Positions 33,773 through 43,848 of a DNA stretch of 63,319 bases are shown in pieces. Both the position numbers and the translations under genes were made by a program. The DNA is taken from contig RECD01000238.1 of assembly GCA_007694185.1 (NCBI GenBank), forward strand, positions 1 through 63,319. The letters run 5' to 3'. The stretch comes from Planctomycetaceae bacterium (GTDB lineage Bacteria > Planctomycetota > Planctomycetia > Pirellulales > Pirellulaceae). The notes under the pieces are model-generated. The model did no database searches. It saw only the letters and a program-made list of their open reading frames with translations, and was not told the origin of the DNA. Numbering within the stretch: position 1 is the stretch's first letter; every line of letters begins with the position of its first letter.

Positions 33773-35794
33773 ATGAATTCGCCCGAAAAACCCGCTGAGC
33801 CCCTCCGCGTCGCCGCGCTGGAAAGCCGACGCGCCGACGACATGGCTCGCTTGATCGAACGGCACGGGGGAATCCCGTACGTCAGCCCGTCCATGCGGGA
33901 AGTCCCGATCCGTCCGAACCGTCAGGCGATCGACTTTGCGTATCACGTGATTACCGGCCAGATCGGCGTCGTGATCTTCTTGACCGGTGTCGGCTTCCGG
34001 TTCCTGTTGTCGGCGATCGACGGGGAGGTCGATCGGCGACGTTTTCTCGACGCGCTATCGGATATCGTCACGATCGTCCGCGGCCCCAAGCCGGCGGCGG
34101 CGATGAAGGAGGTTGGTCTGGTCCCGACCTACCGCGTCGAGGAACCGAACACCTGGCGGGAACTGCTCCAATTGGTGGACCGCGAGTTTCCGGTCACCAA
34201 TCAGGTTGTCGGGTTGCAGGAATACGGAATCAGCAACGCCAGCTTGATCGCCGGTTTGGAGGCTCGAGGGGCGCAAGTCGAAGCGGTGCGGGTCTACGGT
34301 TGGGATTTCCCGGAGGACCTCGGGCCGCTGGAAGAGAATCTGCGGGCGCTGGTTGCCGGAGAACGGGACGTGCTGTTGTTGACCAGCGCTCACCAAGTTG
34401 TGAATTTGCTGCGATTGGCGGAATCCCGCGGGTTGCTGGAACCGCTTCGCCAGGGCTTGGCCCGCACCGTGGTCGCCTCGATCGGCCCGACCACGTCCCA
34501 GATGTTGATCGAATCCGAGTTGCCGGTCGACCTGGAACCGACGCATCCCAAAATGGGGCATCTGGTCGTCGAAGCCGCGCGGCGATCCGAGGAACTGCTG
34601 CGGCAGAAGCGTGGACAATGGGACGATCGGGTCAGCTTGCGGTCGACCGACCCGCAGGCGATTCCGCAGGCAAACATTCCGTCGGTAACGGCAAAGAGGG
34701 GCGATGGGGAGGCCATGAGCAGGATCGATTCGATGACGGGCAGCGGAGCGGAGTCGGGGCATCCCAGTCAGGCGAGCCTGTTCATGCGGGCCTGCCGAGG
34801 TGAACCCACCGAGCGGACGCCGATCTGGCTGATGCGACAAGCCGGCCGCTACATGGCCGAGTACCGGACGGTGCGGGCACGTCAGTCTTTCTTGGAGTTG
34901 TGCAAGTCACCCACACTTTGCAGCGAGGTGATGTGCACGGCCGTCGATCGGCTGGGAGTGGATGCCGCGATCATCTTTTCCGACCTGCTGCCGATCCTCG
35001 AACCGATGGGATTCGAACTCGAATACGTGCACGGGGACGGTCCGGTCATCCATAACCCGGTTCGGGAGGGGGTGCAGGTCGAGCGGGTTCGGGAATTGGC
35101 CGAGCCGTCGCGACTCGACTTCGTTTTTGAGACGGTGCGGCAGACGCGAGCCGATTTGCCGGAAACGATCCCGCTGATCGGATTCGCCGGTTCGCCGTTC
35201 ACGTTGGCCAGCTACGCGATCGAGGGTGGGGGGAGCCGACAGTACGCGGCCACCAAAGCGATGATGTACGGCGATCCGGCTGCCTGGAACTCGCTGATGG
35301 GCAAACTGTCTCGGGCGGTCCTTTTGTACCTGAACCACCAAATCCTGGCCGGGGCTCAGGTCGTGCAGCTTTTCGATAGCTGGGCGGGGTGCCTGTCGCC
35401 AATCGATTACGCGGCGTACGTCCTGCCCCATATGCGGACCATCCTGTCCGGCATTCTCCCGGGCGTGCCGGTGATCAACTTTGCGACGGGGAATCCCGAG
35501 TTGTTGCCGTTGTTGTGCGGTGATGCCCGCACGATCGTCGGCGTCGATTGGCGAATTCCGCTCGATGTCGCCTGGCGACGGATCGACTACCGGCACCCGG
35601 TGCAAGGGAATCTCGACCCCGGGGTGCTGCTGGGTAGTACGGAATTGATCGAAGCGAAGGCCCGCGAGGTGCTGGCTGCCGCCGGCGGACGTCCGGGACA
35701 CTTATTCAACGTCGGCCATGGGGTGTTGCAGCAAACTCCGGTCGAGAACGTGATCCGTCTGGTCGAGTTCGTCAAAGGGGAGAGTCAGAGATGA
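33773..35794 (+). CDS. hemDE: Fused uroporphyrinogen-III synthase / uroporphyrinogen decarboxylase
   Basis: This is a 673-residue fusion of two consecutive heme-pathway enzymes. Residues 1 to about 290 are HemD-like: LRVAALESRRADDMARLIE, VVIFLTGVGFRFLL, VGLQEYGISNASLIAGLEARG and VVASIGPTTSQMLIE are the usual beta-alpha blocks. After a linker of about 25-30 residues, HemE starts near residue 315: PIWLMRQAGRYMAEYR (substrate-binding Arg), AIIFSDLLPILEPMG (catalytic Asp), LIGFAGSPFTLASYAIEG, VQLFDSWAGCLSP and FNVGHGVLQQTPVENV. HemD closes hydroxymethylbilane to uroporphyrinogen III and HemE decarboxylates it to coproporphyrinogen III, so the fusion could channel product. The ATG at 33773 is preferred over the upstream open frame. 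It overlaps the next gene by four bases. Confidence 0.9.
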   Translation: MNSPEKPAEPLRVAALESRRADDMARLIERHGGIPYVSPSMREVPIRPNRQAIDFAYHVITGQIGVVIFLTGVGFRFLLSAIDGEVDRRRFLDALSDIVTIVRGPKPAAAMKEVGLVPTYRVEEPNTWRELLQLVDREFPVTNQVVGLQEYGISNASLIAGLEARGAQVEAVRVYGWDFPEDLGPLEENLRALVAGERDVLLLTSAHQVVNLLRLAESRGLLEPLRQGLARTVVASIGPTTSQMLIESELPVDLEPTHPKMGHLVVEAARRSEELLRQKRGQWDDRVSLRSTDPQAIPQANIPSVTAKRGDGEAMSRIDSMTGSGAESGHPSQASLFMRACRGEPTERTPIWLMRQAGRYMAEYRTVRARQSFLELCKSPTLCSEVMCTAVDRLGVDAAIIFSDLLPILEPMGFELEYVHGDGPVIHNPVREGVQVERVRELAEPSRLDFVFETVRQTRADLPETIPLIGFAGSPFTLASYAIEGGGSRQYAATKAMMYGDPAAWNSLMGKLSRAVLLYLNHQILAGAQVVQLFDSWAGCLSPIDYAAYVLPHMRTILSGILPGVPVINFATGNPELLPLLCGDARTIVGVDWRIPLDVAWRRIDYRHPVQGNLDPGVLLGSTELIEAKAREVLAAAGGRPGHLFNVGHGVLQQTPVENVIRLVEFVKGESQR

Positions 35795-37023
35795 ACTCGG
35801 TCCGGTTCGTCTGTCCGTTTTGCCCGCTGAACTGTGACGACCTGGAGCGTCCGGCGGTCGATCCGGGACCAGACGAACCGGTTGACGCGGCCTGTCCGAG
35901 GCTCGGCGAGCTTTGGCACCAGGCGGTTCGCCACGACCGCGAGGCCGAGTCACCCAAAGCAGCGGCGTGGCAGCAGGCTCGCGAGTGGGTTCGGTCGGCC
36001 CGTTCGGTCGTGATCAGCGGCCACGTGGCCGATCTGGAAACGGGGCGCGGCGTCGTGCGATTCATCCGCCAGACGGGAGCCGAATGGATCGCCCCTTCAG
36101 GCAGCCGATGCGGGTATGCGGAGGCCTTCTCCCGTTCCGGCGGCTTTGCGACGACTTTGGGTGATGCCGCGGCCGCTCACCAAACGGTCATTCTGATCGG
36201 CGACCCGACGGGCCGATGGCCGCGTTTGGATCAGCGGTTGAGCCGCGCCGGCATCGTCTTTCGCTGGCAGGATTCCGAGTCAGTCGCCGAACGGTTGGCG
36301 GCCCTGCGTTGCCAATTGGCGAGTTCCCGATCCGGCCTGAAACGGGGGACGCAAGCGGCACAGGGAGCGGGGGGCGAGGACGATCCCGATCTGGAAGAAT
36401 CTCGGCGCCTGATCGCCGCGAGTGAGGCGGTCGTATTCGTGATCGATCCGGCAATCGCGGACGCGGCGGGCCAGCGGACGCTCTGGTCGGCAGCCAATGG
36501 GTTGATCGCCGATTTGAATCGTCACATCCGAGTTTCCCTGTTGCGGTTCGATGAGTCGCAAACGCTGCGGAATGTGATGGCGTGGTTGCAACCGGCTCCG
36601 GGGGATGGGCTGCCGCTGACCGAACGGGTCGACGTGGCAACCACCCTGGCTAGTCGCGGCGATGTCGATCTCTTGATCTGGCTCGAGCCTTGGCGGACGG
36701 CGGTTGCGAGTTCGCGGCAGCCGGCGGCCGCCGACGCGGAGGGCGGGTTTTCGCAGGTCGGCCTGAATTGGAAGCATCGCATCACGATCGGCCGGACGAG
36801 TTCGGTTGGCGCGGGGGTATCGCGGCGGGGTGCCGGTTCGGGCCCCGCCGAATCACTGGGTCTGGCCGCCCGCACGCCCGGCATTTCGATGACGGGAATG
36901 GTCATTCGCGGCGACGGATCGGTCGCGTTACCGCTGTTTTCGTCCGTTTCCAGCCCGCTGCCGACGGTCGCCGAATCGCTCCGGCGGCTGGTGGAGAAAA
37001 AAGTTGGAAAACGTGTTTCGTAG
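35791..37023 (+). CDS. Formylmethanofuran dehydrogenase subunit B-like protein (FwdB/FhcB)
   Basis: This is a 410-residue protein. The N-terminus VRFVCPFCPLNCDDLE, with a further Cys in DAACPRLGELW, matches the start of FwdB/FhcB proteins, which belong to the molybdopterin oxidoreductase fold. SARSVVISGHVADLETGRGV, WIAPSGSRCGYAEAF, VILIGDPTGRWP and VDLLIWLEPWRTAV are typical Rossmann-like blocks of this fold. In bacterial methylotrophs and planctomycetes FhcB is part of the formyltransferase/hydrolase complex of the H4MPT C1 pathway and is thought not to work as a dehydrogenase. No fhcA, C or D is in the window. The start overlaps the hemDE stop (ATGA), so it is co-translated with a heme gene. 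The role is inferred from family likeness. Confidence 0.68.
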   Translation: MNSVRFVCPFCPLNCDDLERPAVDPGPDEPVDAACPRLGELWHQAVRHDREAESPKAAAWQQAREWVRSARSVVISGHVADLETGRGVVRFIRQTGAEWIAPSGSRCGYAEAFSRSGGFATTLGDAAAAHQTVILIGDPTGRWPRLDQRLSRAGIVFRWQDSESVAERLAALRCQLASSRSGLKRGTQAAQGAGGEDDPDLEESRRLIAASEAVVFVIDPAIADAAGQRTLWSAANGLIADLNRHIRVSLLRFDESQTLRNVMAWLQPAPGDGLPLTERVDVATTLASRGDVDLLIWLEPWRTAVASSRQPAAADAEGGFSQVGLNWKHRITIGRTSSVGAGVSRRGAGSGPAESLGLAARTPGISMTGMVIRGDGSVALPLFSSVSSPLPTVAESLRRLVEKKVGKRVS

Positions 37024-37144
37024 GCCTTGCGGATGCCGATGGACCGGGATATCTTTCTGCCTCGCTGACGCGGAAAGCCCTGAGCCGAAAGGACAGGGCC
37101 AAACGAGTCAGAAAAAGAAAGTTTCGAAAAGTGGTTCTAGGGCC

Positions 37145-37173
37145 TTGACGGCCGACCTGCTCTTCGGAATAAT
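37145..37173 (+). promoter_or_regulatory. Strong candidate promoter for the 16S rRNA gene
   Basis: TTGACG (37145-37150), a spacer of exactly 17 bases and AATAAT (37168-37173) each match consensus at five of six positions. An A/G-rich tract (about 37105-37135) just upstream could serve as an UP element. Transcription would start near 37180, giving a leader of about 240 bases before 16S. The promoter is 122 bp after the stop of the FhcB-like gene, so 16S has its own promoter. Confidence 0.6.
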
Positions 37174-37232
37174 CTCCTTCCCGCAGACGAGGCTGTCGAC
37201 CACAAGTCGGCTGTCACCGAGCGGGAAAAACC

Positions 37233-37246
37233 GATCTTTGACAATT
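37233..37246 (+). promoter_or_regulatory. boxA-like antitermination element in the 16S leader
   Basis: The sequence gatctttgacaatt resembles the rRNA boxA consensus (GCTCTTTAACA type), which recruits NusB/NusE antitermination factors. It lies within the predicted leader, about 55 bases after the predicted start and 175 bases before 16S. It could be misread as a -35 box (TTGACA), but no good -10 follows at the right distance. Confidence 0.4.
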
Positions 37247-37418
37247 TGGTGATGAATCTTTCTGCTGAGTTTAAGTCAGTGCGAGATCGCTTATAAAAAT
37301 GGCGAATCGCTGTGACGTTTTACCGAGCGTCACGGAGCAGATGTTCAAGCTATCGGTTTTTGCCGGTTCATAATCAAAGCATGGGGGCTTGTCTCTCGGC
37401 TTTGTTTAAAGACTATAA

Positions 37419-38954
<1,536 letters not shown>

Positions 38955-39075
38955 TCTTAGAATAGGTCGTTTCGGGTGACCGAAACGTCCGATCCGTGGA
39001 AGTGGTCTCGCACTCACTCAGCAGAAATCGAGTCGCCTTCGGGCGGTTTGACATCACCAGATTGATTCAAGTACG

Positions 39076-39114
39076 AAAACCCGCTAAGGCTCGTCGCCTG
39101 CCTTAGCGGGTTTT
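39076..39114. terminator. Bidirectional intrinsic terminator after 16S rRNA
   Basis: The 15-bp arms (39076-39090 and 39100-39114) pair perfectly around a nine-base loop; the core is acccgctaaggc/gccttagcgggt. On the plus strand it runs into a T-rich tail (ttttttcgttttt), ending the 16S transcript. On the minus strand the stem ends in TTTT and can end the glycosylase transcript, whose stop codon (39084) lies inside the left arm. Confidence 0.9.
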
Positions 39115-39761
39115 TTCGTTTTTATATCGCCCGATTTACGCCTGCTCACGTGCGCGCTGTCGGCGGCAAAGTAGCGTAGCGGCAATTCGCAGCCGCGACG
39201 GATGCCGACCCGTCCGCTGACGCCGATTCTGGCCGCGGTCGCGGTTCTCGTTTGGCCGAGATCTCGTTCCAGATGGATTCCCAGCCAAAGGCAATCGATT
39301 AAGTCGATCCCGTCGTCTCGGGTGGTGATCCCGAGCGCCTGGCAAAGCATCGCGGGACCTCGAGTCAGGCGAAGCGGATCGTCGTGCCCTCGGGCTCGCC
39401 GCATCTCGTCTAAACCCCACAACGGTTCGATCGCCCGGATCAACACCGCGCTGCCGACCCCCTCTGGCTGGGTCGCGACATTCATGCAGAACTTGGCGTG
39501 GATCGAATAGACGTACAGGGTGCCGGGACGGTCGAACATCGAGCGATTTCTGCGTGTCGGTCCGCGGGAGGAGTGGCTCGCCGGGTCCTCGGAGGCCAGG
39601 TAGGCCTCTGTCTCTGTGATCCGGCCGCCCAGTCGCATGCCTGAGTCGGTAACCCGCAGCAAGGTCGCGCCGATTAGCTCACGAGCGACCAAAGCGGGGT
39701 CGCGGTCGAAGAAACGGCGTTCCAGTTTTTGTAACGAGTCGGGCGGGCGTGGTTCGGTCAT
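39084..39761 (-). CDS. 3-methyladenine DNA glycosylase (MPG/AAG family)
   Basis: This is a 225-residue base-excision repair enzyme that removes alkylated purines. RELIGATLLRV, then GGRITETEAYLASEDPASHS with the catalytic Glu, are diagnostic. NRSMFDRPGTLYVYSIHAKF holds the Tyr that inserts into DNA and the His contacting the flipped base. GSAVLIRAIEPLWG and RLTRGPAMLCQALGI complete the AAG fold. The last 11 residues (TKKPAKAGDEP) are coded by the 16S terminator arm and loop and probably have no catalytic role. The ATG at 39761 is followed by the usual lead-in. It is transcribed toward the 16S gene and divergent from the amidohydrolase gene 76 bp away. Confidence 0.93.
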   Translation of the reverse strand: MTEPRPPDSLQKLERRFFDRDPALVARELIGATLLRVTDSGMRLGGRITETEAYLASEDPASHSSRGPTRRNRSMFDRPGTLYVYSIHAKFCMNVATQPEGVGSAVLIRAIEPLWGLDEMRRARGHDDPLRLTRGPAMLCQALGITTRDDGIDLIDCLWLGIHLERDLGQTRTATAARIGVSGRVGIRRGCELPLRYFAADSAHVSRRKSGDIKTKKPAKAGDEP

Positions 39762-39837
39762 GATTGAAATTCCGGACCGGAGTGAAGCCGAGTAGAGTTG
39801 GCATTTTATGCACCCGTTGTGTCAGGATCTGAACGAA

Positions 39838-41118
39838 ATGTCGGTTTCTCCCGTCACCTATCGCGCCCGTTGGATCTTTCCCATTACCCGGCCACCGATT
39901 CGGGATGGTTGGGTTACCGTTGTGGGGGATCGGATTTTGGCCCTTTCTGCGGGCGATCGATTGCCCGAGCAGGTGCCTGTCGTCGATCTGGGTGAACGGG
40001 CGATTTTGCCGGGCTTGATCAACGCCCACACCCATTTGGAGTTTTCCCACCTGACGCGACCGCTCGGATTTTCCGGAATTCCCTTGGAGGATTGGGTCGT
40101 CGAGGTCATTCGTGAGCGCCAGCGGGCTGACGTGGATCGATCCCGGTCGATCCGGCAGGGAGCGGAGGAGGCCAGGAGCAATGGCACCCGGTTGATTTGC
40201 GAAATCGCGACGCTCCCATGGCCAGGTGTATGTGGCGACTTGGCTCCCGAGATCATCGCGATGGGGGAAGTTTTGGGGCTGAGCGAGGCACGCGCTTCGG
40301 AGCGATTGGCTGCGGCGGCGGAGCATCTCCGGTCGGTGCATGGGTTGTCGGGAATCGTGGGGGGACTCAGTCCACATTCGCCCTACTCGACTTCGATGGA
40401 GACGCTTCGCCGGTCCGTTGAAATCGCGGCGCGATCCGGTGTCGGCGTGGCGATGCATATCGCGGAGAGCGAAGCCGAACGGGAATTGATCGAACGCGGT
40501 CGGGGCCCGCTGGCCGAACGGTTGATCGAGATGGGGGTCTGGCGTCCCGATTGCTTCGGCCCGGGGACACCGAATCTACTCGACCGCTTGTCGCTGCTGG
40601 CCCAAGCCCCCTATGCATTGATCATTCATGGTCATGACCTGCGGCAAGCCGAGATCGATCGGATCTGTCAGCATCCGAACATGACGCTCGTCTATTGCCC
40701 GCGGACGCAAGCTTTTTTTGGGCACGTGCCCCGAGGTTTCGACGCGGCGTGGCGACGGGGTGGCAGGATCGCCTTGGGGACTGATTCGCGAGCCAGCAAT
40801 CCTGATCTGTCGATTTGGGCTGAACTCTGTTGGTTGTGGACTCACCGTTCGGAGTTGGACTGGCGAGCGATCCTGAGGATGGGGACGGTGGCTGGGGCCG
40901 ATGCGGTCCGGCGGGCCGATTTGGGAAGGATTGAGCCCGGCGGGCTCGGTGGCCTGATTGCCGTCGACGGCGCCGCGGTGAATCCGGAGGGACTGGTGGC
41001 TCGCTGGATCGAATCGGGGCCCCCGGAAGCTTTGACGCCGCTTGGCAAATCGGCTGCCGGAGACCTCGCTTCCGCACTGCCGAGCGTCTGCCCAACGACA
41101 CCCGATCAGGAATCGTGA
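39838..41118 (+). CDS. Amidohydrolase family protein (cytosine deaminase/TrzA-like)
   Basis: This is a metal-dependent deaminase/hydrolase of about 426 residues. LPGLINAHTHLEFSHL gives the HxH metal-binding motif. GLSPHSPYSTS and AMHIAESEAERELIE supply the next metal/substrate His residues. LIIHGHDL, then YCPRTQAFFGH, are typical of the 5-methylthioadenosine/S-adenosylhomocysteine and aminodeoxyfutalosine deaminase branch. IALGTDSRASNPDL holds the catalytic Asp. Family membership is firm; the substrate is not. Aminodeoxyfutalosine deaminase for menaquinone synthesis is one possibility, but no other mqn gene is near. I use the ATG at 39838; one at 39808 is an alternative. It may share control with the following propeller gene, though that has its own -10 box. 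Confidence 0.83.
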   Translation: MSVSPVTYRARWIFPITRPPIRDGWVTVVGDRILALSAGDRLPEQVPVVDLGERAILPGLINAHTHLEFSHLTRPLGFSGIPLEDWVVEVIRERQRADVDRSRSIRQGAEEARSNGTRLICEIATLPWPGVCGDLAPEIIAMGEVLGLSEARASERLAAAAEHLRSVHGLSGIVGGLSPHSPYSTSMETLRRSVEIAARSGVGVAMHIAESEAERELIERGRGPLAERLIEMGVWRPDCFGPGTPNLLDRLSLLAQAPYALIIHGHDLRQAEIDRICQHPNMTLVYCPRTQAFFGHVPRGFDAAWRRGGRIALGTDSRASNPDLSIWAELCWLWTHRSELDWRAILRMGTVAGADAVRRADLGRIEPGGLGGLIAVDGAAVNPEGLVARWIESGPPEALTPLGKSAAGDLASALPSVCPTTPDQES

Positions 41119-41124
41119 TATAAT
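41095..41124 (+). promoter_or_regulatory. Candidate promoter of the PQQ-propeller gene
   Basis: A perfect TATAAT lies at 41119-41124, with ACGACA (four of six to TTGACA) 18 bases upstream. The transcript would start near 41131, just after the stop codon of the amidohydrolase gene, giving a leader of about 30 bases that contains the AGGGA ribosome binding site. Confidence 0.4.
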
Positions 41125-41160
41125 CAACCGGCATTCATCTCACTCTCAGGGACCCCCACC

Positions 41161-42405
41161 ATGAATCGTGCGGTTGTTTCGTTCCGCTTCGTACAGATGT
41201 CCTTAGCGATCAGCTTGGTCGGTTTGTGGGCGTGTGCCGTGAACGGTCAAGAATGGTTGGCATTTCGAGGGGACGGAGGGAGCGGTGCCGCGTTGCGGTC
41301 CAAGCCGCCGGTCGATTTCGATGTGCCCGAAGGCAAGCATCTCGCGTGGCGAATGGACACCACCGGGCGTGGGATCGGTGGCCCGTTGGTCGTCGGCGGG
41401 CTGGTTATCGTGACCGGTTGTGACGGCGAGGATGAACGGGACATCCATGTCGAGGCGTTCGACGAACAAACGGGTGAGCGGAAGTGGGTGCGATCGCTCC
41501 GCTGCACCGGCCGGCCTTACACGCACCCGACCAGTGCGAACGCGTCGCCGACGCCGGCCAGCGATGGCCAGCGGATTTTCGCGTTATTCAGTTCGTGTGA
41601 TTTGCTGTGCGTCGATTTGCAGGGGCGATTGCAGTGGTATCGCGGGTTGGCGGTCGATCATCCCCAAACCGGCAATGACATCAGCATGAGCAGTTCGCCG
41701 TCGGTGATCGACGGGGTGGTCGCCGTGCAATTGGAAAATCAAGGCGATTCCTTTTTGACGGGGATCGATGCCGAGACGGGGCAGACGTTGTGGGAAATCC
41801 CCCGCAAGCGGCAGAGCAATTGGGCGACACCCCAAGCGATCACGTTGGGCGGGGGAGAGGCGGCTTTTTCCATTCAGGACGGGGACGAGTTGTTGATCGT
41901 CGCGGCGAAGACCGGCGACGTTTTGCATGAATTTCCGATCAAGTGCGACCGTACGGCTTCGGCCAGTTTTTCCGCTCCCTTGATCGTGGTTCCGGGTGAG
42001 GAAACCGTCGCCCTGCGGACAGACAGTTCCGGGGTGGAGGTCGTGTGGCGGAGCAACAAGCTGCGTCCTCAGCGATGCAGCCCGGTGATCGCGGGCAACA
42101 AGGTCTACATGGGACGCGGTTCGGTGCTGATCGCCGGCAGTTTGGTCGACGGTGAGATCGTATGGCAGAAGCGTTTGCCGGGGATCGAGACCGTTTGGGC
42201 GACCCCTGTCGCTACCGGATCGGGGATCTTTATCTTCGACGCTTCTGGAAATGTCGCTGTGGTTCGTGATGACGACACGGCGGGAGAGGTGATCGGGCAG
42301 TCGGTGGTTGGCGAGACGATTTTGGCGAGCCCGGCCGTCGTGGGTGATTCGCTGTACCTGCGGACCGAACGGGGCGTCATCAAGATTGCCGCCCAGTCGC
42401 CTTGA
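41161..42405 (+). CDS. Secreted PQQ-like beta-propeller repeat protein
   Basis: This is a 414-residue protein. A signal peptide (MSLAISLVGLWACAVNGQ) follows the ATG at 41161. The body is made of PQQ/WD-type beta-propeller blades with the typical strand patterns VEAFDEQTGERKWV, LLCVDLQGRLQWYRG, LTGIDAETGQTLWEIP, LLIVAAKTGDVLHEFP and VLIAGSLVDGEIVWQKRLPG. LAFRGDGGSG near the N-terminus is the WPQFRG-like entry motif that planctomycete members show. These proteins are usually periplasmic scaffolds or pseudo-enzymes rather than true PQQ dehydrogenases, as the metal/PQQ-binding residues cannot be identified here. The nearest same-strand gene is aroA, 84 bp downstream, and no functional link to it is obvious. 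Confidence 0.82.
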   Translation: MNRAVVSFRFVQMSLAISLVGLWACAVNGQEWLAFRGDGGSGAALRSKPPVDFDVPEGKHLAWRMDTTGRGIGGPLVVGGLVIVTGCDGEDERDIHVEAFDEQTGERKWVRSLRCTGRPYTHPTSANASPTPASDGQRIFALFSSCDLLCVDLQGRLQWYRGLAVDHPQTGNDISMSSSPSVIDGVVAVQLENQGDSFLTGIDAETGQTLWEIPRKRQSNWATPQAITLGGGEAAFSIQDGDELLIVAAKTGDVLHEFPIKCDRTASASFSAPLIVVPGEETVALRTDSSGVEVVWRSNKLRPQRCSPVIAGNKVYMGRGSVLIAGSLVDGEIVWQKRLPGIETVWATPVATGSGIFIFDASGNVAVVRDDDTAGEVIGQSVVGETILASPAVVGDSLYLRTERGVIKIAAQSP

Positions 42406-42489
42406 CTCGCTTTTCGTTTTTACATTCACCAGTCACTCGCGTTCGCGATTTCTCCGCTGCCAGACAGCGGATGACTTGAGGCGGATCCC

Positions 42490-43848
42490 TTGCCAGAAAC
42501 AGAATCCTTCCCTGCCACCGTCGAGGTGGTCCCCGGGGAACCGGTACGGGGTACGATCCGCCCGCCCGGTTCCAAAAGCCTGACCAACCGAGCGTTGCTT
42601 TGTGCCGCTTTCGCTCCGGGCCGATCGCATCTGAGCGGGGCTTTGCGCAGCGACGATACGGAGGTGATGATCGCGGCGCTGCGGGAAATCGGTGTCGGCA
42701 TTCACGAGTCCGGTTCGGGACGCTCGATCGAGGTCACCGGACTGAATCGCTCCCACTGGGCCCCGTCGGAACACCGAGTGGAACTGTTTGTCGGCAACAG
42801 CGGTACGACGATTCGGTTTCTTACTGCGACGCTGTCGGCGCTCGGCGGGCGTTATCGTCTGAGCGGCGTGCCACGAATGCATCAGCGGCCGATCGGTGAC
42901 CTGGTGACGGCGCTTCGTCCGGTTTGTGAAGGGACGGTGGTCTGTGAAGGGGATGGCGGTTGCCCGCCGATCCGGATCGACACGCGGGGTTGGGAAGGGA
43001 CGTCGCTGCGGGTTGCCGGCAATGTCAGCAGCCAGTACCTCAGCGGTTTGATGATGGCCGCGCCCATCGCCGGAGGCTCGATTCGGATCGAGGTGGTCGG
43101 CGAGTTGGTGTCACGGCCGTACGTCGAGATGACCGCCCAGATCATCCGCGATTTTGGGGTGGAGTGTACGTGGGATCTGGAGTCGTCGGGCGAACTGGCC
43201 GACGGTGAACAAGCGGTTTGTCGGATCGCCGGCCAGGGCGGTTACCAGGCTCGAGATTATGAGATCGAGCCCGACGCGTCGGCCGCAAGTTATTTTTGGG
43301 CCGCGGCGGCGATCACCGGTGGCGAGGTGGCTGTGACCGGCCTGTCTGCCAAGGCGATGCAGGGTGATGTCCGTTTCGTCGACTGTCTGGAACGGATGGG
43401 CTGTGAGGTACAGCGGTTCTCGGATCGGATTTCCGTTTCCGGGCCGGAAATTTTGCGGGGAATCGACGTCGACATGAACGCGATCAGTGACACCGTCCAA
43501 ACGCTCAGTGTCGTCGCGTTGTTCGCTTCAGGGCCGACCGTGATCCGCGGTGTGGCTCACAACCGGTTCAAAGAAACGGACCGGATCGGCGATTTGGCGA
43601 AGGAACTGCGAAAGCTCGGGGCTGGCATCGAGGAAACCGAAGACGGGCTGATCATTCATCCGCGTGAACTGATGCCCGCCACCCTAAAAACCTACGACGA
43701 CCATCGGATGGCCATGAGTTTGGCGTTGGTCGGACTGCGTATCCCCGGAGTGCGGGTTCAAAATCCCGCTTGCACTGCCAAAACCTACCCGCACTTTTTC
43801 GCTGACTTGGAAAGCCTAATGGGTAGGGCCCATCGTTGGCGAAACTGA
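42490..43848 (+). CDS. aroA: 3-phosphoshikimate 1-carboxyvinyltransferase (EPSP synthase)
   Basis: This is a 452-residue enzyme of the shikimate pathway that joins PEP to shikimate 3-phosphate. PPGSKSLTNRALLCAAFAPG holds the Lys and Ser/Arg that bind shikimate 3-phosphate. LFVGNSGTTIRFLTA is the PEP-binding loop. GDGGCPPIRI, SSQYLSGLMMAAP, AHNRFKETDRIGDLAKEL and YDDHRMAMSLALVGL are all in order. The start is TTG (42490), with GAGG 8 bases upstream; the next in-frame ATG would delete the substrate loop, so the TTG is convincing. It ends inside the tail of a convergent zinc-ribbon gene (33-bp overlap of coding ends). A chorismate mutase gene (aroH) lies about 10 kb further on. Confidence 0.95.
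   Translation: MPETESFPATVEVVPGEPVRGTIRPPGSKSLTNRALLCAAFAPGRSHLSGALRSDDTEVMIAALREIGVGIHESGSGRSIEVTGLNRSHWAPSEHRVELFVGNSGTTIRFLTATLSALGGRYRLSGVPRMHQRPIGDLVTALRPVCEGTVVCEGDGGCPPIRIDTRGWEGTSLRVAGNVSSQYLSGLMMAAPIAGGSIRIEVVGELVSRPYVEMTAQIIRDFGVECTWDLESSGELADGEQAVCRIAGQGGYQARDYEIEPDASAASYFWAAAAITGGEVAVTGLSAKAMQGDVRFVDCLERMGCEVQRFSDRISVSGPEILRGIDVDMNAISDTVQTLSVVALFASGPTVIRGVAHNRFKETDRIGDLAKELRKLGAGIEETEDGLIIHPRELMPATLKTYDDHRMAMSLALVGLRIPGVRVQNPACTAKTYPHFFADLESLMGRAHRWRN

Noticed and set aside
37238-37243. TTGACA as a -35 box of the 16S promoter
   Set aside because: No -10 box at suitable spacing; it fits better as part of a boxA-like leader element downstream of the promoter at 37145-37173.
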